Position numbers and translations under genes: made by a program. The notes beneath the pieces are model-generated. The model did not search any database. It saw only the letters and a program-made list of their open reading frames with translations, and had not been told where the DNA came from. 64,000 nucleotides of DNA from a virus, in IMG/VR virus record IMGVR_UViG_3300020406_000804, positions 26,462 through 90,461 of that record. One strand, written 5' to 3'. Positions 1 through 8,200 of the stretch are shown in pieces; positions within the stretch are counted from its first letter, which is position 1, and each line of letters starts with the position of its first letter.

Positions 1-132
1 TATACAGAAACAATAAGAGATTTAAATTTATTTAAAATACCTTATGAAGTATTTAGTGATTCAAATAACTGGTCTAAAATTTTATCTAAATACTTGCCAA
101 GACAAGAAAACAAGCATGAGGTTATAAAGTGA
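1..132 (+). CDS. C-terminal fragment of an unidentified protein
   Basis: An open frame enters from the left edge and reads 43 codons to a TGA at 130-132. Only the C-terminal tail is visible, ending in the residues NKHEVIK. The next gene starts at a GTG at 129 inside a GTGA overlap, which implies translational coupling and one transcript with the PIG-L-type deacetylase. The tail has no recognisable motif. By context it may belong to a sugar or small-molecule modification enzyme, but that rests only on its neighbours. Confidence 0.6.
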   Translation, partial: YTETIRDLNLFKIPYEVFSDSNNWSKILSKYLPRQENKHEVIK

Positions 133-779
133 AAAAAGTTTTAATGGTTATGGCACACCCAGATGATGAAATCATATTTGGTTGGCCTATTTTTCAAGAC
201 GAATCAATTGAAAAAAAATTACTTATTTGTTCTTCTGATGCCAACAACCCTACAAGGCAATGGTGCAAAGACCGAAAATTAGCATTAAAAAAAATTTGTG
301 ATAAGCACAACGTAAGTCTAACTTGTCTTGACTATGATTCTTCATTCTATAAAACTCAAACAAGAAGACCCACAGGGATCCCTAGGACGCCCATGGGCGA
401 CTCTGTGGCGCCTTTTAGATCTATGTGTAAAGATATAGAACAAAATATTAAAATTCTTGAGAGAGACTGCGATTTTATATTTACACATAATCCATACGGA
501 GAATATGGCCATTTGGACCACATTCTTTTATTTGATTTGGTTTTGAAGAACTCTAAAAAACCAATACTAATTACAGATATGAATTTGCCCTCAAATTGGG
601 CTAGGTCTTACGCGCCTAGTAAAATTATGAAAAAACTGTTCTATAACAAAGAGTTTAAAAAAGATTTAAATATAGATTATAATAAATATAGCTTTATCAA
701 AAAAGAATATGAAAAGGTCAACAGTTGGACCTGGGGAAGAGAAACACCGCAATCTTGTAATTTATTTATAATTGAGTAG
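129..779 (+). CDS. PIG-L family (GlcNAc-type) deacetylase
   Basis: Predicted zinc-dependent N-deacetylase of the PIG-L/LmbE superfamily, which removes acetyl groups from GlcNAc-containing substrates. The family's hallmark AHPDDE lies at residues 9-14, right after the first beta strand, and the second metal/catalytic motif HLDH at 128-131, preceded by a glycine-rich GEYG. The length of 216 residues is normal for a stand-alone member. The GTG start overlaps the previous stop. An SDR epimerase follows 30 nt downstream, so the pair may remodel a sugar on a virion glycan or a nucleotide sugar. The family is clear from the motifs; the substrate is not known. A mycothiol/bacillithiol-type substrate cannot be excluded but would be unusual in a phage. 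Confidence 0.85.
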   Translation: MKKVLMVMAHPDDEIIFGWPIFQDESIEKKLLICSSDANNPTRQWCKDRKLALKKICDKHNVSLTCLDYDSSFYKTQTRRPTGIPRTPMGDSVAPFRSMCKDIEQNIKILERDCDFIFTHNPYGEYGHLDHILLFDLVLKNSKKPILITDMNLPSNWARSYAPSKIMKKLFYNKEFKKDLNIDYNKYSFIKKEYEKVNSWTWGRETPQSCNLFIIE

Positions 780-809
780 TGTCCAAGAAAAGTAGGAAAG
801 TTTAAAAAA

Positions 810-1661
810 ATGTCAAAATGTTTAGTAACAGGTCACATGGGATTCATAGGATCTCAGCTGTTTAATAAATTAAAAACTTTAGGCCACGAAGTTTTAGGAA
901 TCGATTTAAAAGAAGGAAATGATATCCTAGAAGTTCTAAAAGATGGCTCAATAGAAGAAAAATATTTAGACTTTGCACCAGATTATATTTTTCATTTAGC
1001 ATGCATTCCTCGTGTTGCATACAGCGTGGAACAGCCTGTAGCAACAATGAAAAACAATGTTCTTGCTGGCAGCCTAACATTGAACTATGCAAAAGTTGTA
1101 GATGCAAAAAGAGTGATATATGCAGGCAGCTCTTCAGTTGTAGGAAACGGATCAGGTCCTGCATCACCATACGCACTTCAAAAGCTAGTAACAGAACAAG
1201 AATGTAAAATATATTCTCAATTATATGGTATAGACACAGTTACTTTAAGATATTTTAACGTTTATTCTGAAACAAAAATGGACGGTAACCCATACGCCAC
1301 CGCAGTAGCAAAATGGAGATATTGTTTAGAAAACAACACAAGCCCCTTCATTACAGGAGATGGTGAACAAAGAAGAGATATGGCATATTTAGAGGATGTG
1401 GTATCAGCGAACATCTTTGCTATGAACCATTCAGAAAAATTTTCAGGAGACTTTTTTGATATAGGTACCGGAGATAATATATCTTTAAATGAAATAAAAG
1501 AAATTATACTCAAGAACCATCCGGATGTTCAATTCGACTATATTGCTCCCCGTGAGGGGGACGTTCTATATACAAAAGCAAATATATCAAAAATACAAAA
1601 ACTAGGCTGGAACCCTTACATGAAAATTAAAGAAGGTATCGAATTGTGTTTTAAGAAGTAG
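810..1661 (+). CDS. NAD-dependent epimerase/dehydratase (extended SDR)
   Basis: Extended short-chain dehydrogenase of the nucleotide-sugar epimerase/dehydratase type. The N-terminus is a Rossmann strand-turn-helix with the GxxGxxG pattern (G8, G11, G14), followed by an acidic residue (D32) at the position that selects NAD over NADP. The catalytic YxxxK is Y121/K125, with the serines at 107-109 before it. The C-terminal half has the family's RYFNVYS and GDGEQRRD substrate-domain motifs. Its 283 residues are slightly short for UDP-glucose 4-epimerase (about 320-340) but normal for phage members. Together with the upstream deacetylase it suggests phage-directed sugar modification. The exact nucleotide-sugar substrate cannot be read from sequence. 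Confidence 0.88.
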   Translation: MSKCLVTGHMGFIGSQLFNKLKTLGHEVLGIDLKEGNDILEVLKDGSIEEKYLDFAPDYIFHLACIPRVAYSVEQPVATMKNNVLAGSLTLNYAKVVDAKRVIYAGSSSVVGNGSGPASPYALQKLVTEQECKIYSQLYGIDTVTLRYFNVYSETKMDGNPYATAVAKWRYCLENNTSPFITGDGEQRRDMAYLEDVVSANIFAMNHSEKFSGDFFDIGTGDNISLNEIKEIILKNHPDVQFDYIAPREGDVLYTKANISKIQKLGWNPYMKIKEGIELCFKK

Positions 1662-1671
1662 GTTTAGCCTT

Positions 1672-2001
1672 ATGTTATATGATTTAATTTTTAAAAAAAT
1701 ACTACAATTCCCTAAAAATACTAATTTTTATAGTGAAGGGGCAAAGGTAGTTTTAACGAGAGCGATAAAAAAACAACTAATAGAGGAGTTTAAAGTGAAG
1801 TTATCAGATCAAGCAATGGGAGCCATTATGATGGCCCTTCAAAAAAGTTTAATGGAGCAAAGTGATATTGTTCCTACTTTGAAAAATTTTGAGTTTTCGA
1901 TAGACATATCAGAAAATTTAGTGATTAATAATCCACCTACATTTAAGGTGCCCGAAACTGTTTTTAGTCCTGAAACTAAGAAGACTTCAGGCTCAGATTA
2001 A
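1672..2001 (+). CDS. hypothetical protein
   Basis: A 109-residue protein I do not recognise. It has a basic N-terminal half with alternating hydrophobic and lysine residues, then a central segment rich in Met and Gln (around residues 55-70) likely to form helices, and a polar proline-containing tail. There is no signal peptide or cysteine motif. The stop codon shares one A with the ATG of the next gene (TAATG), which implies translational coupling with the zinc-ribbon protein. Its place ahead of the sigma factor hints at a regulatory or morphogenesis role, but nothing in the sequence confirms this. Confidence 0.6.
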   Translation: MLYDLIFKKILQFPKNTNFYSEGAKVVLTRAIKKQLIEEFKVKLSDQAMGAIMMALQKSLMEQSDIVPTLKNFEFSIDISENLVINNPPTFKVPETVFSPETKKTSGSD

Positions 2002-2240
2002 TGCCGGCATACTGCTACAAGTGCAATATTTGCAAGCATGAATTTACAGTTCGACACTCTATGTTTTTCGAAGATCAACATTGTGTTGAATGCGGCACCA
2101 AAGATATATTTAAAGTGCCAAAAATTTTAGAAAAATTAAAAATAACATCTACTAAAAAGGTCGGTTCAATTGTAAATAAACACATAGAAGAGACCAGAGA
2201 AGAAGTTAAAAAACAAAAGTTGAAGTGTAAAGAGTTATAA
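2001..2240 (+). CDS. FmdB-like zinc-ribbon protein
   Basis: A 79-residue protein with an N-terminal zinc ribbon: C8-x2-C11 and C28-x2-C31 separated by a short beta hairpin. This is the layout of FmdB-type regulatory zinc ribbons, which usually begin MPxYxYxCxxC as here. The rest is a lysine- and glutamate-rich helical tail. Such small ribbons are common in phages, often near transcription or morphogenesis genes, and may bind nucleic acid or a partner protein. It is translationally coupled to the gene before it (TAATG) and lies two genes upstream of the late sigma factor. The zinc-binding motif is clear; the role is inferred. Confidence 0.7.
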   Translation: MPAYCYKCNICKHEFTVRHSMFFEDQHCVECGTKDIFKVPKILEKLKITSTKKVGSIVNKHIEETREEVKKQKLKCKEL

Positions 2241-2241
2241 T

Positions 2242-2565
2242 ATGTGGTTTTGGTTATTTTGGACAAACTTTATAATACTTATTTTTTTGCTGCTTTATAT
2301 CAGATGGATACTTAAGTTTATAGAATCATCTAAAGAAGAAATTGATAATATATCTAATATTATATTTGATTTTAAATCTCATCTTGATTCTGTTCACGAG
2401 CTTGAGATGTTTTATGGGGATCAAACGTTGCAGCAATTGATGGAGCATAGTAATCAAGTCATAGAAGATCTTAGCAATATAGATTTTATCATTAATGAAG
2501 GAGAAGAAGATAAAGGAGAAGACGCAAGAGAAGAGAAAGTAATTGAGAAAAAAGAAAAAGAATAA
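2242..2565 (+). CDS. small membrane-anchored acidic protein
   Basis: A 107-residue protein with one strong transmembrane helix at about residues 4-24 (aromatic and Leu/Ile rich, followed by RW), then an acidic helical region and a C-terminal run of alternating E and K. The topology is probably N-terminal anchor with a cytoplasmic charged tail. Its last 23 nt overlap the start of the sigma factor gene in another frame, so the two are likely co-translated. I recognise no family. The position could reflect a role in head or tail assembly at the membrane, but no motif shows that. Confidence 0.6.
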   Translation: MWFWLFWTNFIILIFLLLYIRWILKFIESSKEEIDNISNIIFDFKSHLDSVHELEMFYGDQTLQQLMEHSNQVIEDLSNIDFIINEGEEDKGEDAREEKVIEKKEKE

Positions 2566-3223
2566 TTATTTTACCAAAGTTCATGAGGACGCCATAGTAA
2601 GATATGCCTTATCTAGCTGTAGAAAAGAAAAAACCGAACTGTACGGAAAAATTATACAACCTGCTTTTAATGAAATGGTCGGAAAAATAATATTTACATA
2701 TAAGTTTAATAATTTGCCAAATATCGAAAGCTTGAGTGATGATTGCAAGATTTGGCTAACAACAATTTTAGATAAGTATGACCCTTCAAAGGGATCTAAG
2801 GCCTTTTCTTATTTTTCAGTTGTTACCAAGAATTGGTTTATTCATAAAGTTAAAAATAATTCTAAAATGTTAAAGAGGCAAGTATCTTATGAAAATTTAG
2901 TAGAAACAGGAGGACAAGATATACTAGGTACAGCTACAGGCATAGAAGAGTATTTAGATGAGAGAATCCAAAGAGAATTTTGGGAACAACTCTTAAAGCA
3001 AGTCGATAGTTGGGACACAGGTAACTTAAAACAAAATGAAAAAGCTGTGCTTGAAGCAGTAAAGGTACTTTTGCATAATATTGAAGATATAGAAATTTTT
3101 AATAAAAAAGCAGTCTACTTATACTTGAGAGAATTAACGGGACTTAACACTAAGCAAGTTGTTAATAACTTAAACAAGTTAAGAGAAAAATATAGACTTT
3201 TTAAAATTAAGTGGGATAAATAA
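2543..3223 (+). CDS. late-transcription sigma factor (T4 gp55-like)
   Basis: Predicted phage sigma factor that directs host RNA polymerase to late promoters. Residues about 2-115 form a compact helical region resembling sigma region 2. The sequence from the FDxxK-like KYDPSKGSKAFSYF stretch into VVTKNWFIHKVK matches the most conserved part of gp55-like proteins, with aromatic and basic residues that contact the -10 element. At 226 residues it is longer than T4 gp55 (185). The extra C-terminal part ends in a possible helix-turn-helix (TGLNTKQVVNNLNKLREKY). The start is a TTG at 2543, overlapping the upstream gene by 23 nt, and no better in-frame ATG precedes it. TATAAATA boxes elsewhere in the window fit its expected specificity. 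The family is fairly sure; the start is less so. Confidence 0.82.
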   Translation: MRKKKKNNYFTKVHEDAIVRYALSSCRKEKTELYGKIIQPAFNEMVGKIIFTYKFNNLPNIESLSDDCKIWLTTILDKYDPSKGSKAFSYFSVVTKNWFIHKVKNNSKMLKRQVSYENLVETGGQDILGTATGIEEYLDERIQREFWEQLLKQVDSWDTGNLKQNEKAVLEAVKVLLHNIEDIEIFNKKAVYLYLRELTGLNTKQVVNNLNKLREKYRLFKIKWDK

Positions 3224-3250
3224 TAAATTTGTTTCGATTCTAGTTATTAT

Positions 3251-3544
3251 ATGAAAAAAAAACAAGATTTAGAAAACTATGTCGATCAGGCAACAAAAAA
3301 TATTGTTGACGATAGAGCAGCAACACAAACATTATTAATAAATTTAATGAAATATATGCAATCGGCAGAAGATAAACACAGAGAGTTCGGCTTAATAGCA
3401 GCAAAATATTTAGAAACGCTGCAAAGGTCTAATGAGCAGTTGGTTAAATTAGCAACAATATTGCAAAAAAAAGAAACAAAACAAGATCAAATAAGCGACG
3501 AAGACAGACAAGAATTATTTGATCTAATCAAAGGCGAAAAGTAA
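3251..3544 (+). CDS. hypothetical helical protein
   Basis: A 97-residue, mostly helical protein rich in Gln, Lys and Asp, with no cysteine or hydrophobic membrane segment. It is likely a coiled coil or helical bundle. It follows the sigma factor by 27 nt and abuts the next gene exactly (stop at 3542-3544, ATG at 3545). By size and position it could be an accessory to late transcription, like the small T4 co-activator gp33, or a baseplate chaperone. I see no sequence motif that supports either, so no function is assigned. Confidence 0.55.
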   Translation: MKKKQDLENYVDQATKNIVDDRAATQTLLINLMKYMQSAEDKHREFGLIAAKYLETLQRSNEQLVKLATILQKKETKQDQISDEDRQELFDLIKGEK

Positions 3545-4171
3545 ATGGCCAGAAAAGATATTAATAATATAGACCTCTTAGCAGGCAAAATGTTTGATGA
3601 GGTTCTCAATAACGATCAACAAACATCATCTTATGATAAGTTAAATGCCATATTTAAAAAAGTTAAAAGCTCTCATGCATCGACTGATCCTGGAGAATAT
3701 TACGGGTATCTAATGTATACAATGAAAAGAAATATGGGGTATTTAATAGATAGGTTTGGAAAAGATTCAAAATTTTTAAATGAAGTTGTAACTCAGCATA
3801 ACGAATCAAAATTTGACAATGATTCTGTTCTTTACGAATGTAAGGTTCACATACCAGAGATTTCAGGAATATTGCCAATTCCGGATCTGAAAAAAATAAT
3901 AAGAGCAATGAGGAGACCAGATGATATTGATGTTGAAAAGCTATTAGCTAAAATTGAAGCACAATACTATATTGATGCCGCAGCCGGTACTATGGAAGTT
4001 TTTAAGCTTATAATGTTTCCTAGCTTTTTTTATTATAATCCTCAAAAAGGTGGGCCCCCGCCTTATCACATATGTAGGGTTAGATTTTCTGACTCTATAC
4101 CAACAAAAGGGTGTGGCATATACATGGATACATTAGCAGAAACGTTTTTTGGATTTGAGTACAAAGGTTAG
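3545..4171 (+). CDS. hypothetical baseplate-region protein
   Basis: A 208-residue protein at the head of the baseplate block. The N-terminal 125 residues are helical and charged; the C-terminal 80 are aromatic and beta-rich with a FFYYNPQKGGPPPY loop. I do not recognise the family. In T4 the genes just before gp5 encode the wedge protein gp53, and this gene is in a comparable position ahead of a spike-like gene. Its sequence, however, shows no visible similarity to gp53 as I know it. A virion or assembly role is inferred from context only. Confidence 0.6.
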   Translation: MARKDINNIDLLAGKMFDEVLNNDQQTSSYDKLNAIFKKVKSSHASTDPGEYYGYLMYTMKRNMGYLIDRFGKDSKFLNEVVTQHNESKFDNDSVLYECKVHIPEISGILPIPDLKKIIRAMRRPDDIDVEKLLAKIEAQYYIDAAAGTMEVFKLIMFPSFFYYNPQKGGPPPYHICRVRFSDSIPTKGCGIYMDTLAETFFGFEYKG

Positions 4172-4195
4172 TTTAAATTAAGGATTTTAATTATT

Positions 4196-5260
4196 ATGGC
4201 TCGTTTTAAGAAAAAAAAATATAAACGAATAAAGGCAACTGCAGACTTTGACTCAATGAACGGCAAAGGAGACAAAAGTCTAAAAGAAGACGTACCTGAA
4301 TATTTGGCTAGATCATCTGATCTTGTAATAACACCAAATCATGATAACAATACAATGATTGTGATGGGTAGAGATAGATTTTCACTTGAAAAAGAGACCT
4401 ACTTTAACGAAAAGGGACACAAGAGGAAAAGAACAAGAGAACAATTTACTAGAGACCCAACAACAACTTCCTTAGTATCTGGCTACTCTGACCACCAAGG
4501 CGCCGGCGCAATTGATATTGTTGTCGGTCGAGGTGCACCATACCCAACATCGAGACCAGGCGCACCAATGGTACCTCTTTTCCAAACAGTTAGAGATTCA
4601 AAAGGCACCGGTAAGGGAATTACACTTGCAGATGGTGAGAGTAAACACCCTGGAATATTTATGGATGCTGCAAGAATATATATTAGTCAGATGTCAGATA
4701 TTGATAGGTATTTTGATATCGGTCATCCGGTAACGCACCCCGTTGATAGAAGCCCCTCATCTGCAATAGTAGTAAAAGCTGATCGTGTTCGCATGCATGC
4801 AAGAAGAGATATTAAAATCGTCGCCGGCGGCGATGGATCTGTTAATATGGACTCAAATGGCTATTCTATAAGAGAGCGGCCTAAAATACACCTCATCGTA
4901 GGAAATGGTGAGTTTGGATATTCCAGACAGCAGCCGATCCCTTTGGGGTACAATTTACTAAATTGTATAGAGAGGATATACAAGTGTCAGCAAAATATTT
5001 TAGAAGTGGTAAACAACCTAATAACAAGCCAAATGGCATTAAATATTGTGGTTGCAAATAGCATTCGAGTAAGTCCCTCTGGTCCCACTACCACGGACCC
5101 AGTTTCACAAGCAATGAGCGTGGTGAAGAGTTTTCAAGACATGAATGATTTGTTCAATGTATACTTTTCTAAATTTTATAATATTCCAGCAGACGAGTTG
5201 GGCTATTTGAACCCTAGTAATAGAAACTATGTTTTAAGCAGGAATGTAACAACGAATTAA
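4196..5260 (+). CDS. baseplate spike-like structural protein
   Basis: A 354-residue protein. After a lysine-rich start, residues about 40-220 are beta-rich. The segment SSAIVVKADRVRMHARRDIK resembles the beta-helical needle of gp5/VgrG-type spikes, where hydrophobic and charged residues alternate. Residues about 245-320 (QPIPLGYNLLNCIERIY and the helical stretch after it, then a polar SPSGPTTTD loop) resemble the C-terminal region of spike-associated proteins in cyanophage-type myoviruses. No lysozyme domain is seen, unlike T4 gp5. It is followed after one base by the 2990-residue giant. A baseplate role is likely from position and composition; the exact T4 equivalent is uncertain. Confidence 0.5.
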   Translation: MARFKKKKYKRIKATADFDSMNGKGDKSLKEDVPEYLARSSDLVITPNHDNNTMIVMGRDRFSLEKETYFNEKGHKRKRTREQFTRDPTTTSLVSGYSDHQGAGAIDIVVGRGAPYPTSRPGAPMVPLFQTVRDSKGTGKGITLADGESKHPGIFMDAARIYISQMSDIDRYFDIGHPVTHPVDRSPSSAIVVKADRVRMHARRDIKIVAGGDGSVNMDSNGYSIRERPKIHLIVGNGEFGYSRQQPIPLGYNLLNCIERIYKCQQNILEVVNNLITSQMALNIVVANSIRVSPSGPTTTDPVSQAMSVVKSFQDMNDLFNVYFSKFYNIPADELGYLNPSNRNYVLSRNVTTN

Positions 5261-5261
5261 T

Positions 5262-8200
5262 ATGAGTTATAAATTATCCATAGACTTCCAATCCAACGGC
5301 TCTATAAATTTTGGGCCTCGAACACCAGGAGAGATAGGAAGAGATATACTTGCAATTAAAATAGCACTAGGCGTTATACTTCCGTATGACCAGCAGGGGA
5401 ACGTTGTGCAAAATTTTAATCAAAATAGTCCTCTCGCATTAGATAACCAACGCTGGTTTGATTGTAGCAATGGTGAGGGTACCGACCTGCTAAAGGCTTC
5501 TACTTTTGATGTACCGCTGCAGCAAGCACTTGGTAATTTTCAGATGAATAATCGCTATTTGATAACAATGTATTTGTTTGAAAAATATGGAATCCCAGAT
5601 ATTCTTGCAAACGGCGGAGAAAATTTTGAATTATCAAAAGAATTTGATATTTACAATAAATTAGTTGAAAAAAATTATTACAAGTTATCTTCACTTTTTG
5701 ATTTGGAGTTTGGATATTTAGGAGAAGCCACTTTAGCTGTGATGCATGGCTGGAACCCTGGTACTCAAGTTGGTATAAAATCTTATTTTCATTCACCAGA
5801 AGTTTATGCTTCGTCACCTCAGGCCGTTACTTTAATACCAAAAGTCATGTATACAGACTTGAACCAAGGTATATTGGGCCCACCGCTTGAGGAGCTAATC
5901 TCATCAGGTACTATTACCAATGCAACACTATCTTTAAATAAAGAGTTATTTCAAGAATATATTAAAACATCTTCTGATTTTAATAATTGGGTACGCGTCG
6001 ATGACATTTCTGATTTAGATGAGGGGATGGTAAGGTTTCTGTATCCTTTTGAATATGCTGTAATAACGCACCCAATTATAACAGAACCCGTTGCAGGTAG
6101 CAATTTGTATCAAGGAGCATCAACGGCGATCTCATCAGGAGACATAGAAGCATCAGCGGAACATGTTATTCCTGGGCAAATAAGGTCAGAAAATGTTAGA
6201 AGATTTTATGAACCAGACCCCTTCTCTAATCCTTCACCTTTCACAATAGACGATGATAGAGTGGGATATTTTTATGAGACAAATTTTTTCTTAAATCCTG
6301 ACGGAAGATTGCCGTCTACAGAAGAAGACGTAATCAAGGCTATAGAAGAGGAGGCCCTCGGCCAAGTCTTAAGTTTTTATAGAAAACCAAAAATTTGGAA
6401 TTTTTTACTAGCCGACGGACCAGAAAGAAGAGCGCTAAAAAGAGTTTATTTTCCTTTTAGTCAAATACCCGCACCACAACACAATGGCTCTTATCCAAAT
6501 GATAGTAATTCATTTTCTGATAGCAGAATTAATGCAGTTTCTCAAATTTCTTATCTAAAAGAAAGAATATCACTTGATGAATCTGAAATTAATAGAATGG
6601 AGGACGTTAAAGAACCTAGAGAAAATTATGCATACCCACCGGTGTCAAGCTACGATGAGGTAAATTGGAGAGCAATAATTAACAGTCGAATCCGTCAACG
6701 AAAAGCTTCCATAGCAGAATACGAGCAAAAAATAAGTGATTTTTTAAATAATCGAGATTTTAATTTTCACGTTCTCACCACTGAGCCTATTCTAGCACAA
6801 TTAGACGAAAATCAAGCTTCATCGTGGAGAAGTATCGAAGATGGCTCATCCGCACCATTAATAGAATTTAAGGAATATCGCACACCGTCACTGCGACCTG
6901 GCCAGGCATATAGAGCTTACCTAGTCCTTAACAGGCAAAAACTTGATTTAATAAAATACGGCCAATCTCAAATTCTCGGAGATACTAATGCATACAGCAG
7001 TCCTAGTACCAGAACTCAAGAAATTCCAGAGGTTTGTTATGACCATTCAACAGATCAATCGCTAAGGACATATGAAGAGTATAAGACTTATGCTCAAAAA
7101 AGAAGAAGAGAAATAGCTAGAGAACTAAAAGCAGAATTTCAGAGAAGATCAGTAAATTCTGATAGCGGAGGAAGAAAAGTAGAAATCGATCTTGGATCAG
7201 GAATCGGGCCATTTGATACAAGAGGCGCCTTTTCAGGCCTTGCAGGTTTCAACAATGTTGAATCCGAGAGAGAGTACACAAGAAAAATCCTTTCAGGCCT
7301 TTTTGAGGGAACCTCAGAAGTGTTTGACAGATTAGGAATCACAGATTCTGATGTTAAAAATTTTCAAGATGTGATTGACACTCAGAACTTTTTTGGGGGA
7401 TCAAATGCAAAGAAAAACAAAGAAAACGCGGAATTTAATAAACTGTTTATAAGTCTAGAGAAACTAGAGCAGAGAATAGATCTCGTAGAAAAAGATTTAA
7501 GAAAAGCGGGAGAAATCATAGCCCGTGAAGGTATTGAATTTGAAGCTGGTAGTAATTTCGATGCGAACAATGAAGGTCAGCAGCTCAAAAGATTTTATAC
7601 GCAAATTAAAGAATTTATAACAGACTCAATTAATGCTGATTCTGCATTAGCCGAGTCTTGGGCCGACACTGGTCTAGGCGCTAGCGGAGGTTATGTATCT
7701 GAGACAGATAAAGTTTTTGTTCAGTTTAATTTTTCAAATGTTCTTTCTCAAGGGCCTGCTCCACTTGGTCCCAATAATGGTAAAGCGATAGTAGCAGTAA
7801 AAATTGGCGTTGATAAAGCAGGTTCTTTTGAAGGAATATTTACAACAGATGTAGAAATGATACCGAATAATTTAAATAATATCACAAGAATAGACAGGTA
7901 TGAAGCTTTATCAAGACCAAGGACTGTAAACTATATAGCTCAAATTGTTAATATGACTAGTCCTTTTTCCGGAGGTTCTTATGGAACCTCACCAGGGGCA
8001 GTGACCAAAAATATATTAACTTCTTTCTTGCAAGATACTTTAAATATTTGCAAAGACTTGGGCTTTGACGCAGAGAAGCACTCGGCTATCTCTTTGGTCG
8101 GCACCTTTACATCTGGATTGAAAATCAAACATTCGGACGAAGAAGCAGTATTTGAAATATTTAAAGAGTGGGGATACACAAATTTTACAAAACCTGCAAC

